Assembly (NCBI RefSeq): GCF_018224885.1
Contig: NZ_JAGTXB010000020.1
Coordinates: 62,001-126,000, forward strand
Origin: Chitinophaga hostae
GTDB taxonomy: Bacteria > Bacteroidota > Bacteroidia > Chitinophagales > Chitinophagaceae
Direction: 5' to 3'
Length of the DNA stretch: 64,000 bases
Positions 6,961-17,200 of the stretch are shown here, in pieces. Positions within the stretch are counted from its first letter, which is position 1. Each line of letters starts with the position of its first letter. Both the position numbers and the translations under genes were made by a program. The notes beneath the pieces were generated by a model. The model ran no database searches and had not been told where the DNA came from. It saw nothing but the letters and a program-made list of their open reading frames with translations.

Positions 6961-9900
6961 TTACCGTTTGGGCAGTGAGTACTTCCGCGCTACTTTATTA
7001 TACCTTTTCAGGTATTTCCGGTTTTTCTTAACACCTACGGCTGTTACGATACCGGAAGTTTCTGCTTTTACCCAGTAGTTGAAAATAAATTTCTCCCGGT
7101 CACGCACGAAGAACATCCGTGTGGGCCGATGATTGGAATTTCTGAGAACAGCATTGGCCAGCAAGGTTTTCAGGTTCGCCATAAAGCCGGGTTTCAAAGT
7201 ATCTTTTTTATTGAGCACCTGTATATTAAGCCTGTTATAATAGAAATTCATATCACCCAGCGTGGCATATTTATTCCCCGACCAGCTGGAGTAGATAGTA
7301 TCTGCGTAGCCCCGTCTTACTTTTACTGCGGCCATGGGAATGGCTACGGTATTAAAATCTTTCAGGTCCATCGGCGCCAGGTAGCTCTGTGCATAAAAGC
7401 CGGAAAGGGAATCGCCGTACGATTCGTTATAGGAGAAGTAGTGAATCGGGTTGCCCAGCAATCTTCCACTGGCCTGTACCCGCAGACTATCGCTGTTGGG
7501 ATGTACGTTGCCAAAATGCGTAATGAGTGCATTGATGGCAGTGATTGGTACAGCCGACCATTTATTGGTGGCTTTGGAGGATTCGTTTACGGTGACGGCG
7601 GCGTTCCGTAACACGATGGAATCTACCTGTAACGCTACCGGCAGCGAATGAATCAATTTGGTAGGCATTAATTTTTCGACGCCGTGTTCAAACGGAATTC
7701 GTTTATCCCTGGCCGTTGTAAGCAGGGTGCTGTCTGCCATTACTTTCCGGATGCGGATGGTGGTATCGCCCGGGGCATCATTCACCTGTATGCCGCTGAG
7801 CTGCAGCGCTGAACCCTTTACGGTAATGTAATCCCGTTGCCAGCGAGCGGTGCGGAAGGTTTCTTCGGCGCTGAGGTTGGGTGTCATACTAAAATCATTA
7901 ACCTCTGCAGTATGAGTAACCGGATCCAGTTTAAAACTGCCGGCGGCAACATGCAGTTGTTTGTTGCGATAAAATACAGCGCCTTCACTGATGCCGGTAT
8001 TAGCCAGGAACGGCTGCCACGCTATCTTGTGGTGTTGCTGGAAAGAGAGAGCCGCATCATTAAACATGCCGGATAGTTGTTTAACGGTGAGCTCCATGGT
8101 ATCGCCCCGGTGCTGCGTTAACTGCAATCCCTGCCATGTGGCGGCAACACCGGAGTGCAGCGCCAGCTGACCGGCTTTATCCTTATGCAGCGTTCCTTTG
8201 GCCAGCTGTAGGGATATTTTGGGGATAGCCAGTTCCGTGCCGCTGTTGTTGTTGAACTGCAAGGGAGTGGCTTCCAGTTGCAGCTGATCATATGTCAATA
8301 ACTTTTCGTGACCGGTATGCAGCGATACTTTGCTGCCGGAAAACTGCAACGTAGTCTGTAGCCGGGTGCTGTCATTCCCGTTGATCTTTGTGTATTGAAT
8401 GCCGGCATCCTGCACATGCAGTTGTGCCATCACCGCTTCCAGCGGCGCTGCTTTGCGATGTGCGGAAGGCGCTGCGCCATTGTTCAGTATCTCCACGCGG
8501 GGGCGGTCGATATGGAGTGACTGCACCTGCAGGCGACTGAAATCGGTGCTATGAATACCCGTTTGTATACTTAGTGTGGGAACCGATATTTTAGTATGCC
8601 CGTTTCCGTTATGGAGTTGCATCGCAGCATTGCTTAGTGTAGTAGTGCCGGTGCTGTTAAGCGATACGTTTGCTACCTCCAGGTCCATTTCGGGGCTGTG
8701 GCTGCTGATATGGTAGAATTTACCGGCAGCGCTGCTCCAGGTAATAAACCGTTGCAGTGTGCGTACGTTGCGAAGCGCTATCCCGGTTCCATCAAGACTG
8801 CTGTGTGCGGCAGCGCCGTTGCTGCTGAATTGCAGCTGACCGATATCCAGTTGCGCTATGCGTATGACCGGCAGATTTTTGGCGGTGGCAGGTTGGGGTG
8901 TGTTTGCCTTTTGTGTTTGTATATTTAAGGCGCCGAAGCGTAATACATCTACCTGTATATCCTTTGTTTGCTGGAAAACGTCCCAGTCAAACACCTCCCA
9001 ATATAGGCTGGTACTGGTAATACGGGTACCATTGGAAAGGATGACCAATAACTTATCCGCTTTATTATGCCGTTGTTTACCATCAAAAGTATAGTTGTTC
9101 ACTGTTACATTTACTTTGTCTGATGCTACGCTCATTTCCCGGATATGCAGGTTGGGCATGGCATGTTTGATATCTACCAGTGAATCACTCATAAAGAAAT
9201 TATGCAGCAGGATATCTGTATTTACATTTTTCAGTCTCAAGGCAAGTGCTGATTTTCCGGTGACCATGAAATTGACATTACCGTCCACTATCCGGAAGGT
9301 ATCCACCTTGATCAGTCCACTTAACCCATGCAGGGTTTGATAAAACGCCGGCATTTTAATACTGCTGTCGGCCGGCAGGGTATTCCCTTTCCCCGTTTTT
9401 TTACTTTTAGTCTGAAAGGTGATGCCCGGTGAATACAGTATGGCATTACCCGCTTTCAGGTGCTTTTGCAGCAGGTCTTCCAGGCTTACATCATTGAGCC
9501 GCAGCGATGGCGCAGTAAAGGTGAGGCCTTTGCCGGAATGATTTTTTTGCGTGGGACCGTATTCTACGCTATTAAAAATAACATCGTTGTGTTGCAGGAT
9601 AAATTCATCTACGCTCAGTTGGAACATACTGTCGAGTGAATAAAACTTTATTTTATCCAGGTTCAGCGAAATGCTGTCGGTGGTAATACCGGGTACGGTA
9701 TCGTGTGCGATGGTGAGGTTGTAGATGCGCAGGTTGGTACCTTGGGTAACACCTGTGGACACATTTCCCTTCAGCAATAGTTCCCCGTCTTTCACTGCAA
9801 TATATTTGAAGTTCATTTTTTTGAACAGTGTATTGGGGATGCTGTCTAATGCAATCTTTTTATCTTTTACAGTCGCCTTTCTGCCGGGTAATTTTAATAC

Positions 9901-10761
9901 AGGCCGCACGCACACCAACGTATCGATCAGTAGTTCCTGCCGCATATAAATTGCGGGCAGGTGCCGGGCATTGAAATAGAATTTATCTGCCTGCAACGAC
10001 ATTTCTCCCTTATTGGCGGTGGCTGCGCTGAATATGGTACAGGAGTCCATTTCAAATACCTGTTGCTTCCCCGAAAAGTGAAGCCGTTTAAAACTAATGG
10101 TGTTGCGGCCATCCGGCAACACCCAGTGCTGATTGTCGAAAGAAAAGTCGACGTCTTCAGAGGCCAGGATGTGGTTGTCGGAGCTAGTGACTTTAGAGAA
10201 GTTGAGAATAGAAAAATTGAAATGATCCAGCCGTAGGGGCGGGGGGCCGTTTACTTTGCTGTATACCAGCGATCCATCCTGCAGATGTACGATCCGCGCA
10301 TTCACATATTGTAAGGCGCTTTCCAGGTGATCCACGATGGACGACAACTGGAAGTTTTGCTGTCGCGGACCCGGCGCAACGTGTTCGTGAATAAACAGGG
10401 AAGGACCGATCACAGAAAGACTGTCGACCAGCAGTTTTTTATCGAAGATCAGCGTGCGCCAGGATTGAATAGACAAATAGATCCTGGGGATTTTTACATC
10501 GTAATGTGCATTTACGTGTACGGTATCTTTGCCGGTGAGTTTTGCGCCGCGTACCACGATGTTCCTGTTCCAGAGTGAAAAATCAATATCGTCTGCATCA
10601 AACCGGTAAGTATCGCCGGATTCCTTGTTTACCAGGTATTGAACGATCTTCACAAACTTTTGTTCTACCAGGTAGTAGAGCAGCACACCAACCACTATCC
10701 TTAGCAGGAGTAGTATGGCTAGTATTTTGATCCATTTTTTTAACCTGGGCGACAGTTTCAT
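6961..10761 (-). CDS. very large AsmA-like (TamB/AsmA superfamily) membrane-anchored protein
   Basis: 1266 residues. One N-terminal membrane anchor at about 10-31 (WIKILAILLLLRIVVGVLLYY) is followed by a long beta-rich periplasmic region with many short repeats of the DIDFSLWNRNIVVRGAKL and VDSLSVIGPSLFIHE kind. This is the layout of AsmA-like proteins, which form elongated grooves implicated in moving phospholipid between inner and outer membranes. The C-terminal end (MFFVRDREKFIFNYWVKAETSGI) resembles the conserved tail of large Bacteroidota AsmA homologues. Exact subfamily and cargo cannot be set from sequence alone. It is a single gene; the VIT transporter upstream is 58 bp away on the same strand, so they may be cotranscribed. 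Confidence 0.65.
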   Translation of the reverse strand: MKLSPRLKKWIKILAILLLLRIVVGVLLYYLVEQKFVKIVQYLVNKESGDTYRFDADDIDFSLWNRNIVVRGAKLTGKDTVHVNAHYDVKIPRIYLSIQSWRTLIFDKKLLVDSLSVIGPSLFIHEHVAPGPRQQNFQLSSIVDHLESALQYVNARIVHLQDGSLVYSKVNGPPPLRLDHFNFSILNFSKVTSSDNHILASEDVDFSFDNQHWVLPDGRNTISFKRLHFSGKQQVFEMDSCTIFSAATANKGEMSLQADKFYFNARHLPAIYMRQELLIDTLVCVRPVLKLPGRKATVKDKKIALDSIPNTLFKKMNFKYIAVKDGELLLKGNVSTGVTQGTNLRIYNLTIAHDTVPGITTDSISLNLDKIKFYSLDSMFQLSVDEFILQHNDVIFNSVEYGPTQKNHSGKGLTFTAPSLRLNDVSLEDLLQKHLKAGNAILYSPGITFQTKSKKTGKGNTLPADSSIKMPAFYQTLHGLSGLIKVDTFRIVDGNVNFMVTGKSALALRLKNVNTDILLHNFFMSDSLVDIKHAMPNLHIREMSVASDKVNVTVNNYTFDGKQRHNKADKLLVILSNGTRITSTSLYWEVFDWDVFQQTKDIQVDVLRFGALNIQTQKANTPQPATAKNLPVIRIAQLDIGQLQFSSNGAAAHSSLDGTGIALRNVRTLQRFITWSSAAGKFYHISSHSPEMDLEVANVSLNSTGTTTLSNAAMQLHNGNGHTKISVPTLSIQTGIHSTDFSRLQVQSLHIDRPRVEILNNGAAPSAHRKAAPLEAVMAQLHVQDAGIQYTKINGNDSTRLQTTLQFSGSKVSLHTGHEKLLTYDQLQLEATPLQFNNNSGTELAIPKISLQLAKGTLHKDKAGQLALHSGVAATWQGLQLTQHRGDTMELTVKQLSGMFNDAALSFQQHHKIAWQPFLANTGISEGAVFYRNKQLHVAAGSFKLDPVTHTAEVNDFSMTPNLSAEETFRTARWQRDYITVKGSALQLSGIQVNDAPGDTTIRIRKVMADSTLLTTARDKRIPFEHGVEKLMPTKLIHSLPVALQVDSIVLRNAAVTVNESSKATNKWSAVPITAINALITHFGNVHPNSDSLRVQASGRLLGNPIHYFSYNESYGDSLSGFYAQSYLAPMDLKDFNTVAIPMAAVKVRRGYADTIYSSWSGNKYATLGDMNFYYNRLNIQVLNKKDTLKPGFMANLKTLLANAVLRNSNHRPTRMFFVRDREKFIFNYWVKAETSGIVTAVGVKKNRKYLKRYNKVARKYSLPKR

Positions 10762-10819
10762 GAAATCGATTAACGGGTTACTTTGTTGCTAACAGTTTTA
10801 AGGTCTTTATGTTCACAGA

Positions 10820-11503
10820 TCAGGCAACCAGTTTGGCAATGCCGAATGCCGCCGCCGCGGCGAGTATCCCTATCATGGTTACTTTCAGCGCGCCCTGTAC
10901 TGGCGGCTGACCAGTGACTTTGCTTTTAAAATAGCCAAATACAAACAGGCAGATAATAGTGAGTACCGTAGAGCCGATCAATCCGCGTTGAGGCGTGTCC
11001 GTGAACAGGTAGGCCGATAATGGCAGTAGTCCTCCCACAAAATAGGAAGCGCCAATGGTGAGGGCGCTTTGTCTCGCGCGGTTGGGATTAGGGGCTTCCA
11101 GGCCCAGCTCAAATTTCATCATGAAATTGACCCATTTGGTTTTATCTTTCGACAGCTCGGAGGCGATGAGTGCCTGTGCTGCTGCACTCAGTCCGTATTC
11201 CGCAAATATCTCCTTTACTTCCTCCATTTCCTTTTCCGGCACCGTTTCCACTTCTGTGTATTCTCTTTTTAGTTCGCTTTCATAGTGCTCCAGCTCCGTT
11301 TTTCCCGCGAGGTAGCCACCCAGTCCCATGGCAATGCAGCCAGCGACTATTTCAGCAATACCGGCGGTGAGGATAATGTTGTTGCTGCTCACGGCTCCGC
11401 TAAGGCCGGCAGCCAACGCGAAGGGAACGGTAAGACCGTCGCTCATACCGATCACCATGTCTGTAATAAAATCTGAGCTCTTTAAATGTTCTTCCTGGTG
11501 CAT
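10820..11503 (-). CDS. VIT1/CCC1 family iron/manganese transporter
   Basis: 227 residues. The opening (DFITDMVIGMSDGLTVPFAL) is the first membrane helix signature of VIT/CCC1 proteins, with the conserved Asp and Met/Ser/Asp/Gly positions. GCIAMGLGGYLAGKTELEHY follows. A cytoplasmic acidic stretch (EVETVPEKEMEEVKEIFAEYG) matches the metal-binding domain between helices 2 and 3. Three C-terminal helices follow (GASYFVGGLLPLSAYLF, STVLTIICLFVFGYF, MIGILAAAAAFGIAKLVA). The family exports divalent iron or manganese from the cytosol. The start fits a -7 box about 70 nt upstream at 11571-11578. Confidence 0.88.
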   Translation of the reverse strand: MHQEEHLKSSDFITDMVIGMSDGLTVPFALAAGLSGAVSSNNIILTAGIAEIVAGCIAMGLGGYLAGKTELEHYESELKREYTEVETVPEKEMEEVKEIFAEYGLSAAAQALIASELSKDKTKWVNFMMKFELGLEAPNPNRARQSALTIGASYFVGGLLPLSAYLFTDTPQRGLIGSTVLTIICLFVFGYFKSKVTGQPPVQGALKVTMIGILAAAAAFGIAKLVA

Positions 11504-11570
11504 TTTTTCCGGGTTTATGGAGGATATTCGTAGTATAAATATAAGTGCTTTACCGTATTTTGTATCATTA

Positions 11571-11578
11571 CAAATGTA
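11571..11578 (-). promoter_or_regulatory. -7 box of the VIT gene (minus strand)
   Basis: The plus strand reads CAAATGTA, so the minus strand is TACATTTG, matching TAnnTTTG. It is 67 nt upstream of the VIT start. The 114-bp gap to the divergent kinase gene must also hold the kinase promoter, for which I see no clear box. Confidence 0.5.
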
Positions 11579-11617
11579 AGTGCACGGGATCGTGACAACT
11601 AATCAAAACCGGAAATT

Positions 11618-12481
11618 ATGTCAAACGCTATCATCTGTTTTGGAGAAATGTTATGGGATATTCTACCGGGTAAGGAATTACCCGGCGGCGCCGTCATGAA
11701 TGTTGCCTGGCATCTGCAGCAGTTGGGAGAAAAGGTGTCGCTGATATCGCGGGTAGGCCACGATGCCCATGGTCAGCGTCTGCTGGACATGCTCCGTGGT
11801 TACCATTTAAGCACTGAATATATACAGGTAGATGAGCAACAGGAAACAGGTAAGGTATATGCAGACATGACCAATCCTGCTGATGTGCATTATGATATCG
11901 TATACCCGGCAGCGTGGGATTTTATCCGCTGGGAGCCACCTTTGACTGCACTGCTGAAGCAGCCGGGAACACGTTACTTTGTATTTGGAAGTCTCTGTTC
12001 CCGTGATGCCGTTTCACGCCTCACCCTGGAAGAAGCGCTGAGAGAAGAGCTCATCAAAGTGCTGGATATTAACCTTCGGGCGCCGCACTACACCCGCGGA
12101 TATGTGGAGTGGCTGCTGCAACACTGCGATATCCTGAAGCTGAATATATCGGAACTGGAACTGATCAGCAGCTGGTATCATCCGTATGAAGACAAGGAAT
12201 GGGCGGTGCGGGAGCTGTCGGCCCGTTTTAATATTTCCACTATTGTAGTTACCATGGGAGCCGATGGGGCGCTGCTTTTCATGAACGATACTTTTTACGT
12301 GGAACCGGGCATCCCGGTACAGGTAGTTGATACCATTGGCAGCGGCGACGCCTTCCTGGCGGGCTTCCTGCATAGTTTTATCCAACAGCGCCCTCCCCGC
12401 GAGTGTCTTGTTTTTGCCAATAAACTGGGCGCAAAGGTGGCTGCGCAAGCGGGAGCAGTTGGAATAGCTGTTAGCCATTAG
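11618..12481 (+). CDS. PfkB family carbohydrate kinase (fructokinase-like)
   Basis: 287 residues. It has the N-terminal ribokinase-fold start CFGEMLWDILPGKELPGGA, with the GG substrate-side motif in PGGAVMNVAWHL. The C-terminal ATP/anion-hole signature is DTIGSGDAF, with catalytic base Asp244. It phosphorylates a sugar hydroxyl, most likely of fructose or a related ketose, in the cytosol. Length is normal for the family, though slightly short. The last residues (GIAVSH) and the TAG stop are encoded by the 7-nt repeat module of palindrome B, so the native C-terminus was probably altered by it. It is convergent with the SusD gene and divergent from the VIT gene. Confidence 0.9.
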   Translation: MSNAIICFGEMLWDILPGKELPGGAVMNVAWHLQQLGEKVSLISRVGHDAHGQRLLDMLRGYHLSTEYIQVDEQQETGKVYADMTNPADVHYDIVYPAAWDFIRWEPPLTALLKQPGTRYFVFGSLCSRDAVSRLTLEEALREELIKVLDINLRAPHYTRGYVEWLLQHCDILKLNISELELISSWYHPYEDKEWAVRELSARFNISTIVVTMGADGALLFMNDTFYVEPGIPVQVVDTIGSGDAFLAGFLHSFIQQRPPRECLVFANKLGAKVAAQAGAVGIAVSH

Positions 12482-12737
12482 CTGTTAGTAAATGCAGCGG
12501 AGATTTGTCTTGCCCAGGATTAGACTGATTAGGACGATTTTCAGGATTTTTTTTTATTGATTAAAAAAGATTAGCGAAGACCGATGGTGTATCTCTCCAT
12601 CTATCTTCGCTAATCTTTTTTAATCTTGTAAAATCAAAATGATAAAATCCTGAAAATCGTCCTAATCAGTCTAATCCTGGGCAAGACAAATCTCCGCTGC
12701 ATTTAACTAACAGCTAACAGCTAACCGCTAAAAGCTA
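12465..12737. repeat. nested palindrome, copy B, with 7-nt repeat flanks
   Basis: Outer arms 12491-12550 and 12644-12703 are perfectly complementary over 60 bp. They include the tip TTGCCCAGG, GATT boxes at 9-nt spacing and the copy-specific AATGCAGCGGAGATTTG. Outside this are TTAGCNN units (12465-12490) and CTAACAG/CTAAAAG units (12704-12737). Inner arms 12559-12580 and 12604-12625 match over 22 bp, with A6 and T6 tracts beside GATTAGCGAAGA. It lies between convergent pfkB and susD, and its left edge is inside the pfkB coding sequence. Confidence 0.95.
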
Positions 12738-12739
12738 CA

Positions 12740-14200
12740 TCAGTATCCCTCATTGTTTGGATTGAGGGCAGGATTCTTCTGAATTTCCACTGCAGGAATA
12801 GGGTAGCGTACATGGAAATCCTGGATATTGGTGGCAATAAAGGCGTCTTCTGTGGCGGCAGCGGTTCTTACTGATGATACCAGTTTGCCCCAGCGGATGA
12901 GGTCGAGGCGGCGTTGGCCTTCTCCATAAAATTCTATGGCGCGCTCTTTAAACAGGTAATCGCGCATGGCCTGTTGCGCCAGTGGTGCAGTAAAAACGCC
13001 ATCGGCGCCAAAAGCTCTCTTTCTTACTTCATTAACCCCCCATAATGCTTTATCGGGGCTGTTGTTTTCGTTGGCTGCTTCAGCCAGCATCAGCAGTACA
13101 TCGGCATAACGGAATACGTACATATCGAGACCGCCGTCGTTATCCTGCTGGGTATTGAGCCGCCATAATTTGGGTCCGCTCCATGCTTTGATTCCGGAGG
13201 TGGGATCTACTTTAAAGGGCTGGCCGTTATAGCTGGTGGCAATGATGGCGGCGCTGCGTTTATCGTTGGGCTCAATGGTATTAAGGAAGGTGGTGTAAGG
13301 AATGTAGGTGCCGTACCAGGAGCGGCTTACAAACGGACTTACGCCTACCTGGTTATGTGGTTCGTACCAGGCTGCATGATCCTGCCCGTTTAGTATCGGC
13401 TCAAAGTCGACCTCGAAAATAATTTCGGGTCCGAATTCATTGGCTTCTGTAAATACGTCAGCATAGTTGGCAGGGAGTGTATAAGTTTTGCTGTCTACTA
13501 TCTCCTGCGCTTTTTTTTGTGCGAGATCCCATTTTTTCTGCCACAGGTAGATCTTTGTCAGCAGGGTTTGTGCCGCGCCTTTGGTGGCTCTGCCAACGTC
13601 GGCGCCGGTGAATTTGGCCGGCAGCTTACTTTCTGCATCCAGCAGGCTTTCCACCAGTTTTTCCCGGATCTGATCGGCGGCAATACGGGGAAGTCCCTGC
13701 GTATTTTCGATGGTATAGTTGGTTTCATCATAGTATACCACATCTCCGAATAAACCGGTGAGATAGTAGTAGTATAGTGAGCGCAGGAATTTGGTTTCTC
13801 CGATAACGCGGTCCTTGATGGCTTTGCTGATACCGGTCGATTTACTTACTTTATCGATCACCAGGTTGGCGTTGCTGATACCGCGATACATGGTAGACCA
13901 GATGGCGGAGGTGTAGCCCGGATTGAAGGCGGTTAACGTGTAGGTAGGCACCGGGTCGTTTACCCAGATCCTGCCGCGGATCACATCGGTGCCTTCATCG
14001 AGCGCACGCCAAAGACTGCTTTTAAAAGCGCCGGAGGTGCCGAGCCAGGAGTATACGCCGTTTACGCCCAGCACTGCTTCCGTATCATTGGAATAGAAGC
14101 TGTTGGTGCCGATGGAGCTCTTCGGATCTTCTGCTAGCTGCTTATCACAAGCGGTTGTTAACAACAAACACAGGGAGAGCAGTGTTAATATCTTTTTCAT
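12740..14200 (-). CDS. SusD/RagB family outer-membrane nutrient-binding lipoprotein
   Basis: 486 residues. The lipoprotein signal MKKILTLLSLCLLLTTAC puts Cys18 as the lipidation site. The mature start LAEDPKSSIGTNSFYSNDTEA and the later TKIYLWQKKWDLAQKKAQEI, VLLMLAEAANEN and RRLDLIRWGKL segments are classic RagB/SusD landmarks (TPR-like helices and the C-terminal SusD domain). It caps the SusC barrel on the cell surface and binds the ligand. It is the last gene of the first sigma/FecR/SusC/SusD unit, 18 bp after susC. No degradative enzyme follows, so the substrate is unknown. Confidence 0.93.
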   Translation of the reverse strand: MKKILTLLSLCLLLTTACDKQLAEDPKSSIGTNSFYSNDTEAVLGVNGVYSWLGTSGAFKSSLWRALDEGTDVIRGRIWVNDPVPTYTLTAFNPGYTSAIWSTMYRGISNANLVIDKVSKSTGISKAIKDRVIGETKFLRSLYYYYLTGLFGDVVYYDETNYTIENTQGLPRIAADQIREKLVESLLDAESKLPAKFTGADVGRATKGAAQTLLTKIYLWQKKWDLAQKKAQEIVDSKTYTLPANYADVFTEANEFGPEIIFEVDFEPILNGQDHAAWYEPHNQVGVSPFVSRSWYGTYIPYTTFLNTIEPNDKRSAAIIATSYNGQPFKVDPTSGIKAWSGPKLWRLNTQQDNDGGLDMYVFRYADVLLMLAEAANENNSPDKALWGVNEVRKRAFGADGVFTAPLAQQAMRDYLFKERAIEFYGEGQRRLDLIRWGKLVSSVRTAAATEDAFIATNIQDFHVRYPIPAVEIQKNPALNPNNEGY

Positions 14201-14218
14201 GTACTATAATTCAATAAA

Positions 14219-17200
14219 TTAAAAATCAACTTTAAGTCCTGCTACATAAGTCCTGCTTTGCGGATAGTTGGTAGCGTCAAATCCGCGTACGGTAGAGCTT
14301 TTGCCATAGGCGTTGGTCTCCGGATCGTAGTATGGGTAACTGGTGGCCAGGAACAGGTTGGAGCCCGACAGGTAAATGTTAATGTTCTGGAACCAGCTGG
14401 CATGCAAGGCTTTTGCAGGCAGATTATATCCGACTGTCAGCGACTTCAAGCGAAGAAAAGAACCGTCGTATACCCAGCGGGTATTGGGGATATAATCTCT
14501 TGAAAATGCCGGTATTTCCGAATTGGGATTTTGCGGCGACCAGCGGTTCACCATTGATTTGTATTGGTTTGATAGCAGGTCGGCTGAATTATAAAAGGCA
14601 TCGGCAATGTTCATGATCTGGTTGCCTTTTGAAAACGACATATAAAAGCTCAGCGTAAATCTTTTATAGGTAAAGCTATTGGATAAACCGCCGAAGTAGT
14701 CCGGGTTGGAGTTGCCTATTACGTGGTAATCATCTACACTTAATTTACCATCGCCGTTGGTATCTACATACAACGCTTCGCCCAAACGTGGCACGGCGTT
14801 GGGGCTTACGGCCCCGGGCACTTTCTCCAGCGTTTTGCGGGTGCCATAGTAGTCTGCTCCCCAGAAGGTGCCTACCGGGTCGCCGAGGGTTAACCTGCTC
14901 ACATTGCCTGCATAGGAAACATTTTTTGTGAGAATATAATCCACTCCACCGAGGTCCACTACTTTATTTTTATTGGTAGCGATGTTGAAGGAGGTACTCC
15001 ATTTGAAATTTCTGCGGTCAATGTTCACGGTGTTGATCATCAGTTCCAGGCCACTGTTACGGATGGCGCCGATGTTGGTGGTGATGCTGGAGTAGCCGGT
15101 TTGTTCGGGCAGCTGTTTACTGTTCAGCAGGTTGTTGGTGCGTTTGGAATATATGTCTGCTTCCACGGTAAGGCGGTTCTTAAAAAATCCTGCTTCTATA
15201 CCCAGGTCGTACTGGCCGGTAGTTTCCCAGCGCAGGTCCGGGTTGCCATAGTTGCCCTGTATATAACCGAGCGTGTTGCTGTTGTTGCCGAGAATATAAC
15301 GGGAACCTGTCAACGTAGGAAGTGAGCCATATGGAGGAATGGCCTGGTTACCTACTTTACCATAGCTGGCCCTGAATTTAAGATTGGAAAATACATCCAG
15401 GTTTTTAATAAATGGTTCTTCAATGGCTCTCCAGGCAAAGGCTACCGCCGGGAAAAATGCGTATTTGTTGTTGACGGCAAAGCGGGAAGAACCATCTACC
15501 CTGCCGGTGAGGGTAAGGAGGTATTTATCTTTATAACCATAGTTAACTCTTCCCAGGTACGACACGATCGCAAACTGCGAGTAGCCGGAACCGATAATAA
15601 AGGTGCTTTGATCGGTGCCGTTCAGGTTGTTGTATTCCATGCCATCGGTAGGGTACTTGGAGCCTTTGCCGTTCAGTGATTCGAGGGTATACGACTGGAA
15701 GGTCATACCGGCAACGGCATCCAGACTATGTTTACCTGCGAATTTCTTGTTATAGGAAAGTGTGTTTTCCAGGAGATACATCATTTCCTGCGTGGTGGTA
15801 ACGCTGGCTACTCCGCCGCCGTTGCCGTTTTTGGCTACCGGCAGCTGGCCGGAAGAATAAGAATTGTTTTTGATAAAGTTCAGCTCCGTGCCAAAGGATG
15901 ATTTGAACGTGAGATCTTTAATCGGTTTATAGTTAAAGGTCACATTTCCCAGGAGGTTGTTGCGCCTGATAGGATTGGAGATATAGGTAGCCTGTGCCAG
16001 CGGATGGTTCAGGTTACCGGAACTATATTCACGTTTCAGTGCAAAAGTACCATCGGCTTTGTATACCGGCATGGTAGGCGCTACACCCAATGCAGAGGAA
16101 TAATAATCCAGGCCGCCCAGTGAAACGGGGTTGTTCCTTGTAAGACCGCTGCCGGCGTTGAGGGTAGTGTTTACCTGTACTTTGGAAGATACGTTACGGG
16201 TATAGTTGAGCCGGAACTGGTAGCGTTTAAAACCGCTGTTGAGGATAATACCGTCCTGGTCGGCATAGTTACCGGAAAGCATATAATTTGATTTAGCGTC
16301 GCCTCCGGATGCCTGTGCCGTGATACTTGTTTGCCGGGCGCGGTGGGTGATTTCCCGCTGCCAGTCGGTATTGGCAACAGAGTCTACGTTTGAATAAAAC
16401 GGTGCTTTGCCCTGCGATGCCAGCTGATCGTTTACCAATTGCGCATATTCAGGCCCGTTCATCATTTCAATAAATTTGGGCAGCTCCTGGAAACCGGTAT
16501 TAACGTTAACGGATACACGATCACGACCCTGTTTTCCTTTTTTGGTGGTGATAAGGATAACGCCATTAGAGCCGCGGGCGCCGTAGATAGCCGTAGAGGA
16601 AGCGTCTTTCAGCACATCGATGGAAGCGATATCTTCCGGGTTGAGGAGGTTGAGGTTAAATTCATCGCTGGCAGCGATGATCCCATCTACCACGTACAGC
16701 GGTTCGTTGGTCGCATTGAGTGAGTTGCCGCCGCGGATGCGGATACTGGTACCGTCGCCCGGTTGTCCGCTGACGGAGGTTACCTGCATACCGGGTGCTT
16801 TGCCCTGCAGCATCTGGTCGATGCTGAGGATAGGCACGTTTTCAAAGGCTTCTGATTTGATAGTGGCAACCGAGCCGGTAAGGTCTTTTTTAGCGACCTG
16901 TCCGTAGCCTACTACCACTACTTCATCGAGACCGGTAGGTTTTTCCCTGAGTGTTACGGTAAAATCTGCCTGACCGGTATAGGGTATTTCCTGCGTGAAA
17001 AAACCGACAAAGGAAACCACCAGTACTACGTTATTGCCGGCTTCCCTGAACTCAAAAAATCCGTTGGCATCAGTGGCGGTAGCAAGTGCGCTGCCCTTTA
17101 TTTTTACGATGGCGCCGGGGAGTGCAGCTCCTTTTTCGTCGGTAACTTTTCCCTTTATCTGCAGGAGTGTAAGCGGGTTAAAGGGGGCTATTTTTGTGCT

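Noticed and set aside
12465..12737. Insertion sequence or MITE with target-site duplications
   Set aside because: No transposase is in the window and no direct repeats flank the elements clearly; element edges fuse with gene ends. A MITE-like origin cannot be excluded but is not shown.
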